A stretch of DNA of 15,911 nt from Acidimicrobiaceae bacterium (GTDB taxonomy: Bacteria > Actinomycetota > Acidimicrobiia > Acidimicrobiales > Ilumatobacteraceae). Below, piece after piece: positions 7,250-14,198 of the stretch. Numbering within the stretch: position 1 is the stretch's first letter; each line of letters begins with the position of its first letter. A program made the position numbers and the translations under genes. The stretch covers positions 1 through 15,911 of the forward strand of contig CANLHV010000019.1 of NCBI GenBank assembly GCA_947490975.1, written 5' to 3'. The notes under the pieces are model-generated. The model was not told the origin of the DNA. It did not search any database and saw only the letters and a list, made by a program, of their open reading frames with translations.

Positions 7250-7714
7250 TTAAATATCGTCGGCACTTCGAAGTGCCACGATGTATTTCGACAAAAGACC
7301 TTCGTCTTTGCCTATCGCACCTGAAACGAGCCGACATGTCATTTCTTCGCTATCGATTTCACGCAACATTTGTGCACCTATTGATTCGTGATCGTGATAA
7401 AGCGAAAAGCGCTCTCCCCGACTGCCAATAACCGTCGCCACTACGCGTGCGAGAACACCCAAATTTGATTTCACTTTGCCTACATCGTGAAGCAGCGAAG
7501 CGCGCATTGCGCCAAGTTCGGCACTCGGCATGAGAGTTAAAAAACGTCTTCGAACAACGACGCTATGCTTCTTGTCCATTAACGACATCTGAGACCAAAT
7601 TTCAAACTCTCTAGGTGTCAATGTTGTAATAACCGAATCGATTTCATGTTGCGAAAGTTCGTGACGATCGAGCGAACTAATGAACCGTTTAGCAAGGTGC
7701 AAGACTTTGTTCAT
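7250..7714 (-). CDS. Small HD-domain protein of unknown function
   Basis: A 154-residue protein I cannot assign to a characterised enzyme. It has the spaced metal-binding residues of an HD phosphohydrolase fold: H50 in MDKKHSVVV, the H76-D77 pair in LLHDVGK, H107 and H109 in YHDHES, and the final aspartates D151/D152 near the C-terminus (SADD). Domains of this kind bind a di- or mono-metal centre and hydrolyse phosphate esters, often of nucleotides; the substrate here is unknown. The N-terminal 40 residues look helical. Loss of activity cannot be excluded, but all expected ligands are present. ATG 7714 overlaps the TGA of xerD as ATGA, so it is probably translated with the recombinase. It sits where a parA-like ATPase gene is common in related blocks, and it ends one base from trpS. 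Confidence 0.8.
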   Translation of the reverse strand: MNKVLHLAKRFISSLDRHELSQHEIDSVITTLTPREFEIWSQMSLMDKKHSVVVRRRFLTLMPSAELGAMRASLLHDVGKVKSNLGVLARVVATVIGSRGERFSLYHDHESIGAQMLREIDSEEMTCRLVSGAIGKDEGLLSKYIVALRSADDI

Positions 7715-8628
7715 CGTGTTGCCCGCGCTCGTGGATGCGCCTCGCGATACATCTCGTAAAGAACTTCATTATCAACACGTGTATAAATCTGTGTTGTGCT
7801 CACCGAAGCATGACCCAACAACTCTTGCACTACGCGCAAGTCAGCACCATGCACCAACATGTGTGTTGCACACGAATGACGCAGAGCATGGGGCGAAATT
7901 TCTTTGATCTTTGCCAACGCAGCATATTTCTTGACGATATTAAAAATTGCTTGTCGCGAAAGTCTCGTGCCATGCACTCCAAGAAACACGGCATCACTAT
8001 CTTCACGACTCGACCACTTGTCTGGCACTAGTGCAGGCCGACCGCCTAAATCGAAATAGTCGCTGAGCGCATCATGACATGGTCGACCAAAAGGCACAAT
8101 GCGTTCTTTTGAGCCCTTGCCAAACAGTCGAACCAGAGAATCTTGCATATCAATGTCACTCATTGACAACGTACAGACCTCCGCCACGCGCGCACCGGTG
8201 GCATAAAGAAACTCAAGTATTGCCCGATCACGACGGGCGAACGAGTCAACACCTCTCACAGCACTAAGTAGCAGCGCAACTTCATCTTCAGAAATTGCTT
8301 TCGGCAAACTACTCGGCACCTTCACACCATCAACCAAAACAGCCGGGTTGTCGCTGCGAATGCCTTCTTGGGCCAAATATCGATAGAACATTCGCACAGC
8401 GGCGAATTGTCTGGCCACCGATTTAGGCGCTTTTCCGGCCGACCGCAAATATGCGACGAATTTTTCGAGATGTTGCGAGGTCGCATTCATCACTGTTGCC
8501 TTTTGGGTCTTCAACCATTCGACGTAGCAATCGATGTCACGCCGATACGCCATCAGCGTGTTAACCGATCGACCCTGTTCGACCCGCATCCATGTCATAA
8601 AAGTTTCGATTGAATCAACAGCCATCAC
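7711..8628 (-). CDS. xerD: Tyrosine recombinase XerD (chromosome dimer resolution)
   Basis: A 305-residue site-specific recombinase that, with XerC, resolves chromosome dimers at dif. The N-terminal SAM-like core-binding domain covers about residues 1-90, the catalytic domain 110-295. All catalytic residues are present: R147 (ATGARVAE), K171 (GKGSKER), H247 and R250 (HALRH), H273 (LLGHASVSTTQ) and the nucleophile Y282 (IYTRV). Their spacing equals that of E. coli XerD (148, 172, 244, 247, 270, 279) apart from a three-residue insertion in the middle, which argues for a housekeeping Xer rather than a phage integrase. The start is GTG 8628 or the adjacent ATG 8625; neither has a clear ribosome binding site, and the Nudix stop is 12 bases upstream. 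Its stop overlaps the HD-domain start. Confidence 0.93.
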   Translation of the reverse strand: MMAVDSIETFMTWMRVEQGRSVNTLMAYRRDIDCYVEWLKTQKATVMNATSQHLEKFVAYLRSAGKAPKSVARQFAAVRMFYRYLAQEGIRSDNPAVLVDGVKVPSSLPKAISEDEVALLLSAVRGVDSFARRDRAILEFLYATGARVAEVCTLSMSDIDMQDSLVRLFGKGSKERIVPFGRPCHDALSDYFDLGGRPALVPDKWSSREDSDAVFLGVHGTRLSRQAIFNIVKKYAALAKIKEISPHALRHSCATHMLVHGADLRVVQELLGHASVSTTQIYTRVDNEVLYEMYREAHPRARATR

Positions 8629-8640
8629 ACGACCGACTAC

Positions 8641-9201
8641 TCAAAGAAGTTGACTGAAGTTTTGTGCCACTAACAGCAATCCGATCACGGTCTTGCCGTC
8701 AGAGATCGCCCCACTTTTGATCATCTCGAGCGCCTCGGTAAATAATGGCGTCTCAATCGTCATAAATTGCTCTTCTGGCCCGTGTCGATCGACATGTGTT
8801 TTGACCAAGTCAATCGCGACAAATAGATGCACGACCGAATTGCTGATGCCAGGTGCCGACTCATGACTGCCAAGTTTGATCATCGTCCCCGCAGTAAAAC
8901 CGGCTTCTTCTTCAAGCTCGCGACGAGCTGTTACTTGCGGATCTTCGCCATCTTGGTCTCGCATTCCTGCAGGAATCTCAAGTGTCTTGGCATCAAATGG
9001 CGGCCGATACTGCCGCACCAGCAACACCCTTCGCGCACCAACTTCGCCGACTAGTGCGACGACGCCGACAGCACCTGGCGAATCTACATATGTCCTGACG
9101 AATTTTTCGCCGGCTGGGTCAGCAAAGTCGGCTTGCACCAGCGCCCAAGCGGCCCATTTATGAACGACTTTTTGTTTGATTAATTTAAAGTCTGCCGTCA
9201 T
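8641..9201 (-). CDS. Nudix hydrolase, probable ADP-ribose pyrophosphatase
   Basis: A 186-residue Nudix enzyme. The catalytic helix reads from E86 with the exact spacing E-x7-R-E-L-x-E-E-x-G-F (residues 86-102; R94, E95, E98, E99), so metal binding should be intact. Upstream, VRQYRPPFDAKTLEIPAG (62-79) is the strand and loop typical of the ADP-ribose/NDP-sugar pyrophosphatase subgroup, and a Nudix gene of this kind is the conserved neighbour between pyrG and xerD in Actinobacteria. The likely reaction is ADP-ribose to AMP and ribose 5-phosphate; other NDP-sugars are possible. ATG 9201 has AGGGG nine bases upstream. The pyrG stop is 22 bases before the start. Confidence 0.88.
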   Translation of the reverse strand: MTADFKLIKQKVVHKWAAWALVQADFADPAGEKFVRTYVDSPGAVGVVALVGEVGARRVLLVRQYRPPFDAKTLEIPAGMRDQDGEDPQVTARRELEEEAGFTAGTMIKLGSHESAPGISNSVVHLFVAIDLVKTHVDRHGPEEQFMTIETPLFTEALEMIKSGAISDGKTVIGLLLVAQNFSQLL

Positions 9202-9223
9202 GACGACACACCCCTGACGTCAA

Positions 9224-10879
9224 TTATCGTGCGACCGACTTCGTCGAGTTATCAACAACTTCAATCGGCAGTTGAGCAAGTCGTGTCGTGCGATATTTGA
9301 GTGCAGCGCCAATCAATTCACGAAACAACGGATGAGGTCGATCTGGACGACTTTTAAATTCGGGGTGTGCTTGAGTGCCGACCCAGAACGGGTGATTCTC
9401 AAGTTCTACAAATTCGACGAGACGTTTATCTGGTGATGTGCCGCTGCACAACAAACCTGCTTCTTCGATTCGCGCACGGTAATTTGAGTTGAATTCATAG
9501 CGGTGACGATGACGTTCGCTAACAACTGGCTCGCCGTAGGCATTGGCGACTTTTGTGCCTGGTGTGAGAACTGCATAATACGCGCCAAGGCGCATCGTGC
9601 CACCCTTGTCGGTAACTTCGCGTTGGTCATTCATCAAGTCGATTACCGGATGAGGCGTCGCCGCGTTGAACTCGGTCGAGTTCGCATCTTTGAGACCAAC
9701 AACATTGCGCGCAAATTCGACCGTCATAACTTGCATACCCAAACACAAACCAAGACACGGCACTTGGTTTTCGCGTGCATATTCGGCGGCACGAATCTTG
9801 CCCTCGATGCCACGCGGGCCAAAACCACCTGGTATCACGATGCCGTCAAGTGAGCCGATTGCTTCGTCTGCAAGCAAGCCTTCAACATCTTCTGCCTGAA
9901 TCCAGACAACTTCAATTTGTGCACCATGGTGAAACCCTGCGTGCTTCAAACTTTCGATCACCGAAAGATAAGCGTCGTGAAGATCAACATATTTTCCGAT
10001 CAGGCCGATGCGCACCGGTGAAACCGAGGCCTCAATTCGCGCGACAAGTTGTCGCCAATGCGACAAATCAATCGGCGCGTCAATACGCAACACATCACAT
10101 ATAACAGTGTCGAAACCTTCTTCATGAAATATCAACGGCAGTTCATAAATATTTTTTACGTCTACCGCGTTGATAACCGCACGGTTGTCGACATCGCACT
10201 GATTCGAGATTTTGCGCTTTAGCGACTCGCTTAAAGGTTCGTCACTGCGACAAACGATTACGTCTGGCTGAATACCACGACTTCGTAACTCGGTGACACT
10301 GTGCTGAGTCGGTTTCGACTTCTGTTCACCACTCGGCCCGATGAACGGCACCAAAGTGACATGCACATAACAAACATTGTCGCGACCAACTTCGTTTCGA
10401 AACTGTCGAATCGCTTCAAGAAATGGCAAAATCTCAATGTCGCCCACTGTGCCACCCACTTCGGTGATGACAACATCAACTTCGTCATTAACAAGTCGGC
10501 GAATGCGACGCTTAATCTCGTCAGTCACATGCGGAATAACCTGCACCGTGCGACCGAGGTAGTCACCGCGACGCTCGGCTGCCAACACCGATTGATAAAT
10601 CGAACCTGTTGTGGCGTTTGATGCGCGAGTCAGCGGCTCATCAATGAATCGCTCATAGTGACCCAAGTCGAGATCGGTTTCGCCGCCATCATCGGTCACA
10701 AAAACTTCACCGTGTTCGAATGGGTTCATCGTGCCCGGGTCGACGTTGATATACGGATCAAGTTTTTGCATTGTCACGCGCAGACCGCGCATTTTCAAAA
10801 GACGACCCAGCGAACTTGCTGTCAAACCTTTGCCGAGACCACTGGCGACTCCGCCCGTTACGAACACGTGCTTTGGCAC
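9224..10879 (-). CDS. pyrG: CTP synthase (glutamine-hydrolysing)
   Basis: A 551-residue enzyme that aminates UTP to CTP using ATP and glutamine, the last step of pyrimidine nucleotide synthesis. The N-terminal synthetase domain begins KHVFVTGGVASGLGKG (3-18), including the P-loop, and continues with KLDPYINVDPGTMNP (39-53) and the Mg-binding ITEVGGTVGDIE stretch (138-149). The C-terminal class I glutamine amidotransferase domain has nucleophile C379 (CLGLCLGMQ) and the H505/E507 pair (AHPEF). The start is GTG 10879, supported by GGGAG six bases upstream and by alignment of the first residues with the family. It is preceded by a 76-base gap, the longest within this run, so it may have its own promoter. 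Confidence 0.97.
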   Translation of the reverse strand: MPKHVFVTGGVASGLGKGLTASSLGRLLKMRGLRVTMQKLDPYINVDPGTMNPFEHGEVFVTDDGGETDLDLGHYERFIDEPLTRASNATTGSIYQSVLAAERRGDYLGRTVQVIPHVTDEIKRRIRRLVNDEVDVVITEVGGTVGDIEILPFLEAIRQFRNEVGRDNVCYVHVTLVPFIGPSGEQKSKPTQHSVTELRSRGIQPDVIVCRSDEPLSESLKRKISNQCDVDNRAVINAVDVKNIYELPLIFHEEGFDTVICDVLRIDAPIDLSHWRQLVARIEASVSPVRIGLIGKYVDLHDAYLSVIESLKHAGFHHGAQIEVVWIQAEDVEGLLADEAIGSLDGIVIPGGFGPRGIEGKIRAAEYARENQVPCLGLCLGMQVMTVEFARNVVGLKDANSTEFNAATPHPVIDLMNDQREVTDKGGTMRLGAYYAVLTPGTKVANAYGEPVVSERHRHRYEFNSNYRARIEEAGLLCSGTSPDKRLVEFVELENHPFWVGTQAHPEFKSRPDRPHPLFRELIGAALKYRTTRLAQLPIEVVDNSTKSVAR

Positions 10880-10885
10880 TTCGGG

Positions 10886-10890
10886 CTCCC
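10886..10890 (-). promoter_or_regulatory. Ribosome binding site of pyrG
   Basis: GGGAG on the minus strand lies six bases before the GTG at 10879 and supports that non-ATG start. Confidence 0.6.
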
Positions 10891-10906
10891 GTCTTTGTTA
10901 ACTAGG

Positions 10907-10921
10907 TGTGGATTCTCCACA
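10907..10921. promoter_or_regulatory. Palindrome in the pyrG leader
   Basis: TGTGGA and TCCACA form a perfect six-base inverted repeat with a three-base spacer in the gap between recN and pyrG. The minus-strand transcript would fold into a short hairpin about 28 bases before the start codon. No U-tract follows, so it is not a standard terminator; an operator or an mRNA structure are both possible. The rest of the 10880-10955 gap shows no convincing promoter. Confidence 0.4.
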
Positions 10922-10955
10922 GTGACTATGACGGAAGATAAGCATACCCGAAAAG

Positions 10956-12545
10956 TCAGGCCCGCCGTTTCTTGGCGCCCGACGCCGAGAGCAAATCTCT
11001 GGCATGCTCTGTTGCCGACTCTTGGGCGACCCCTCCCGAAAGCATGCGCGCGATTTCAGCAACCCTGTCTTCGCCAGAAAGCATTGTTGCCGTTGCAAAA
11101 GTCTGTTTTGCCCGCACTGTTTTGGTTACATTGATCTGCGTTTGGGCCGCGGCGGCGACTTGAGCCAAATGGGTCACTACCAAAACCTGATGGCGTTGCC
11201 CCAAATCGGCCAAAGATTTTGCCACGGCAACAGCAGCCGTGCCACCGATGCCAGCGTCAACCTCGTCAAACACAAGCGTGCCTGGGGCCTGGGTTAGAAC
11301 AAGCCGTAGTGCGAGCATTGTGCGCGCGAGTTCGCCGCCTGATGCAACTTTGGTCAAAGGCAACATTGGCGAACCAGGATTCGCCGACAATAAAACAACG
11401 ACTTCATCGCCGGGGTCATCGCCAACCGTTATAGCGAGCGAAGCGTTGTTCATCGCCAAAGTCTTTAAGTGTGTTTCAACGGCGCTCGCAAGTTTGGGTG
11501 CTGCCGCCCGCCGCTTAGCACCAACTGCTTTTTCGGCATTCACTAATTCGACAAGAGCATTTTCACGTTGAGCTTCGAGTTCGCTTGCTCGCTGTTCAAA
11601 ACTCTGCAGATCGGCAAGTCGCGCAGCAACTTCGGCACCATATTTAATGACATCAGCCAAAGTTTCGCCATATTTGCGACGCATGTCGACCAATAACTGT
11701 CGACGCTTGCGAATTTCTTCAAGTCGCTCGGGGTCTTCTTCGGTCGCCTCGGCCTTTGCGCGCAAATCGCTGGCAACATCAGTTAACTCTTGTTGCAATA
11801 ATCTCAGCCGCGACGCGAGATCGTCAAGTGCATCGCGATGACCAAGAGCCGAGACCGCCTGCGCTAAACCGTCACCAGAACCACCGTCTTCAGTTATCGC
11901 CGCAACAGCCTGCCAAAGCGCTTCACGGTGTGCGACGGCATCTGCCAGCAAGTCTTCTTCGCGCTCTAGGGTTTCGTCTTCGCTGGCATCACTCAAACCC
12001 GCATTGCCGATTTCTTCGACTTGAAAAGAAAGCAAATCAATTTCACGCGCACGAGCACGTTCGTCGCCGCCAATCGCCGCCATATTCGCGTCAATTTCGG
12101 TGAGCCGAGCCCGTGCTGCGCGCAGTTCGGTTAGATCTACGCCAGCAAACGCATCAAGTGCAGCACGCTGGGCGCTTTGACCGAGCAAACTTTGATGGGC
12201 GTGCTGACCGTGCAGATCTACAAGCGATGTGCCTTGCTCTGCCAAATTGCCAACCGTAGCCAAACGTCCGTTGACATAAGCGCGCGATCGACCATCAAGC
12301 GGAATAACTCGAGCCAACACAACCTCAACGTCTTTGTCGACAAACCTGCCTTCGACTCGCGCCTCACTAGCACCAGGTCGAATGATGCTCGCGTCTGCAC
12401 GACCACCCACAAGCAAACTTATGGCTTCGACCAACATTGTCTTGCCAGCACCTGTTTCGCCAGTTAATGCGGTGAGACCACCAGTCAGAACAATTTCAAG
12501 TTTTTCGATTACGCCTAAATTTTCGATGCGCAACTCGCTGAGCAC
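10956..12545 (-). CDS. recN: DNA repair protein RecN (SMC-like ATPase)
   Basis: A 529-residue structural-maintenance-like ATPase acting in double-strand break repair and recombination. The Walker A motif is GETGAGKT (29-36); the ABC signature is SGGE (402-405) in VASGGELART; Walker B is TLVFDEVDAG (423-432) with D427/E428; and the H-loop is VVTHLAQVAA (457-466). The middle region, about 140-345, is rich in Glu, Arg and Ala, as expected of coiled-coil arms, which are a little short for the family. The GTG start at 12545 shares its G with the TAG stop of nadK, and AGGTGA lies six bases upstream inside nadK, so it is likely coupled. I found no LexA/SOS-box-like repeat upstream, unlike the damage-induced recN of E. 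coli. Confidence 0.95.
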   Translation of the reverse strand: MLSELRIENLGVIEKLEIVLTGGLTALTGETGAGKTMLVEAISLLVGGRADASIIRPGASEARVEGRFVDKDVEVVLARVIPLDGRSRAYVNGRLATVGNLAEQGTSLVDLHGQHAHQSLLGQSAQRAALDAFAGVDLTELRAARARLTEIDANMAAIGGDERARAREIDLLSFQVEEIGNAGLSDASEDETLEREEDLLADAVAHREALWQAVAAITEDGGSGDGLAQAVSALGHRDALDDLASRLRLLQQELTDVASDLRAKAEATEEDPERLEEIRKRRQLLVDMRRKYGETLADVIKYGAEVAARLADLQSFEQRASELEAQRENALVELVNAEKAVGAKRRAAAPKLASAVETHLKTLAMNNASLAITVGDDPGDEVVVLLSANPGSPMLPLTKVASGGELARTMLALRLVLTQAPGTLVFDEVDAGIGGTAAVAVAKSLADLGQRHQVLVVTHLAQVAAAAQTQINVTKTVRAKQTFATATMLSGEDRVAEIARMLSGGVAQESATEHARDLLSASGAKKRRA

Positions 12546-13423
12546 TATTCGTCACCTAGTCCAAATTTTGCACGCACGATTTGGTGAAACTTCGGCTGCT
12601 GCGTGAAGCGAACGAAGTGTGCCGAACAACTGTCGGCTTCAAAACTTACGACGTCACCTTGATCGAGACTGGCAACATGGCGACCGTCAATTGCTAACTC
12701 TGCTGGCCGCGTGCCAACAACTTGCATACTCAGTGTCTCGGTCGGCCCGAGCACGAGGCTTCGATCAAACAACATGTGCGGCGAAACAGGCGTAAGCAAC
12801 ATCGCTTTATGACGAGGAGAAACAACCGGACCGCGTGCAGACATCGAATATGCAGTAGACCCGGTGGGTGTTGCAACGATTACTCCGTCTGCGGAGTACC
12901 GAGCAAAAACTTCGTGATTAATAGTCACGTCAAGCCACACAGTGTGCCCTGACTGTTGTCTTTCGATCACGGCCTCGTTCAACGCACGCCAAGTTTGACT
13001 TTTGTGTTGCGATTTCAAAGTAACCGCCAACATCATTCGTTCGTCGAGAACTATCTCACTCTTGTCATCTCGATTTATCCAACGCTCGAGACGCTCTATC
13101 AATTCTTCGGGTTCAATTTCGGTTAGATAACCCAGGGTTCCCATGTTCACACCCAAAATTGGCACGGGCGCACCGCCAAGCAATTCAACCGAGCGCAAAA
13201 TAGTGCCATCGCCCCCGAGACTGATCAACAGATCTGCATCTTGTGCCGAACGGTCAGCGCCAAATTCGCTTAAGCCAAGCGCGGCCGCGTCGCCAGTTGG
13301 CATCCATGAATTGTGACCACTTTTGTCAAGCCACTTTTTTGCTTCGCGAATGATCGGCACCACTTCGGGGCGCGTGTGATGTGCCACAAAAATGATGTTT
13401 AGTGATTCACCCACAACTAACAA
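12545..13423 (-). CDS. nadK: NAD kinase
   Basis: Phosphorylates NAD to NADP in the cytoplasm. The family motifs are all visible: LGGDGT (69-74 from the chosen start), NMGTLGYLTE (93-102), the NE pair of the NAD site (ALNEAVIERQ), and the substrate loop ATPTGSTAYSMSARGP (184-199). The start is uncertain. The frame is open to ATG 13489, but that would overlap tlyA by 56 bases and add 22 residues not seen in the family. Homology begins around NIIFVAHHTRP, and the best starts are TTG 13423 (292 residues, 10 bases after the tlyA stop) or GTG 13414; neither has a good ribosome binding site. The stop overlaps the recN start by one base. Confidence 0.92.
   Translation of the reverse strand: MLVVGESLNIIFVAHHTRPEVVPIIREAKKWLDKSGHNSWMPTGDAAALGLSEFGADRSAQDADLLISLGGDGTILRSVELLGGAPVPILGVNMGTLGYLTEIEPEELIERLERWINRDDKSEIVLDERMMLAVTLKSQHKSQTWRALNEAVIERQQSGHTVWLDVTINHEVFARYSADGVIVATPTGSTAYSMSARGPVVSPRHKAMLLTPVSPHMLFDRSLVLGPTETLSMQVVGTRPAELAIDGRHVASLDQGDVVSFEADSCSAHFVRFTQQPKFHQIVRAKFGLGDE
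12552..12557 (-). promoter_or_regulatory. Ribosome binding site of recN inside nadK
   Basis: AGGTGA on the minus strand is within the last codons of nadK and six bases before the GTG at 12545. It supports that start, in which the final G of the nadK stop is the first base of recN. Confidence 0.55.
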
Positions 13424-13433
13424 TCTATTAACT

Positions 13434-14198
13434 TCAAGGCGCAACTCGGGCGCATTTAGCAACAAGCAAAAACTCGCGATTGCCATCATGCCCGTGTATC
13501 GGCGATTCGATTATCCCCGCAATCTCACAGCCCAGTTGGCGCACGAACTCAGTCATCTCATCGTTGACTCGACTGTGAATCACTGAATCGACGATCACGC
13601 CAGCGCCACGATCAGACTCTGCTTTCGTGGCTTCAAACTGCGGCTTGACCAAAAGAACCAATACACCATCATCTTTGATAGCGGATTTCACCGCCGGCAA
13701 AACCTCACGCGCCGAAATAAACGAAAGGTCGACTGTCGCGATGTCAAAGCGTGGTCCAAAAACCTTGTCGCCTTTTTTTACAAGTCTCGTGATCTCGCGC
13801 CCATTTGTGTTTTCAATTACGATCACTCGCGGGTCACGTGCCAACTTTTCGTGCAATAGGTTCTTGCCAATGTCGAGGGCCACAACTTGGCGAGCACCAT
13901 GCTGAAGTGCACAGTCTGTGAACCCGCCAGTTGATGCGCCGACATCGAGCACCCGCTTGTCTGCAAGATCTAAACTAAAGTTTCGAATTGCAGCCTCGAG
14001 TTTCAAACCACCGCGACTCACATACTTCGGCGCAACAATCAACAACAACTCATCGCTAGGGGCAACCATGTAGCCGTGCGAAACCGCGATTGCACCGTTC
14101 ACGGTCACTTTTCGTTCGTCGATTGCTAGTTGCGCTTCGGCAACCGTGTCAAAAAATTTCTTGGCGACCAACGTTTGGTCAAGGCGCACTCGCTTCAA
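13434..14198 (-). CDS. tlyA: TlyA family rRNA 2'-O-methyltransferase
   Basis: A 254-residue protein with an N-terminal S4 RNA-binding domain (about 1-60, starting KRVRLDQTLV) joined to an FtsJ/RrmJ-like methyltransferase domain. The S-adenosylmethionine loop is VLDVGASTGGFTD (83-95). Candidate catalytic tetrad residues are K66 (SRGGLKL), D157 (TVDLSFIS), K185 (LLVKPQFE) and E242 (GNREFLL). TlyA of mycobacteria methylates C1409 of 16S and C1920 of 23S rRNA; older annotation calls the family haemolysin. Whether both sites are modified here cannot be told. The start is TTG 14198, overlapping the upstream HAD stop as TTGA, with AGGT eight bases before it; GTG 14189 is an alternative. Confidence 0.92.
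   Translation of the reverse strand: MKRVRLDQTLVAKKFFDTVAEAQLAIDERKVTVNGAIAVSHGYMVAPSDELLLIVAPKYVSRGGLKLEAAIRNFSLDLADKRVLDVGASTGGFTDCALQHGARQVVALDIGKNLLHEKLARDPRVIVIENTNGREITRLVKKGDKVFGPRFDIATVDLSFISAREVLPAVKSAIKDDGVLVLLVKPQFEATKAESDRGAGVIVDSVIHSRVNDEMTEFVRQLGCEIAGIIESPIHGHDGNREFLLVAKCARVAP

Noticed and set aside
7235..7252. TAAGC/GCTTA hairpin at the trpS-HD junction as a bidirectional terminator
   Set aside because: The stem is only five base pairs with an eight-base loop and no T-run on either side.
7711..8628. xerD as a phage or mobile-element integrase
   Set aside because: Catalytic residue spacing matches housekeeping XerD, the gene lies in a conserved chromosomal block, and no attachment repeats, excisionase or phage genes are nearby.
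12545..12700. LexA box controlling recN
   Set aside because: The closest match, GAACAACTGTCG within nadK, lacks the second half-site, and recN appears to be in the middle of an operon.
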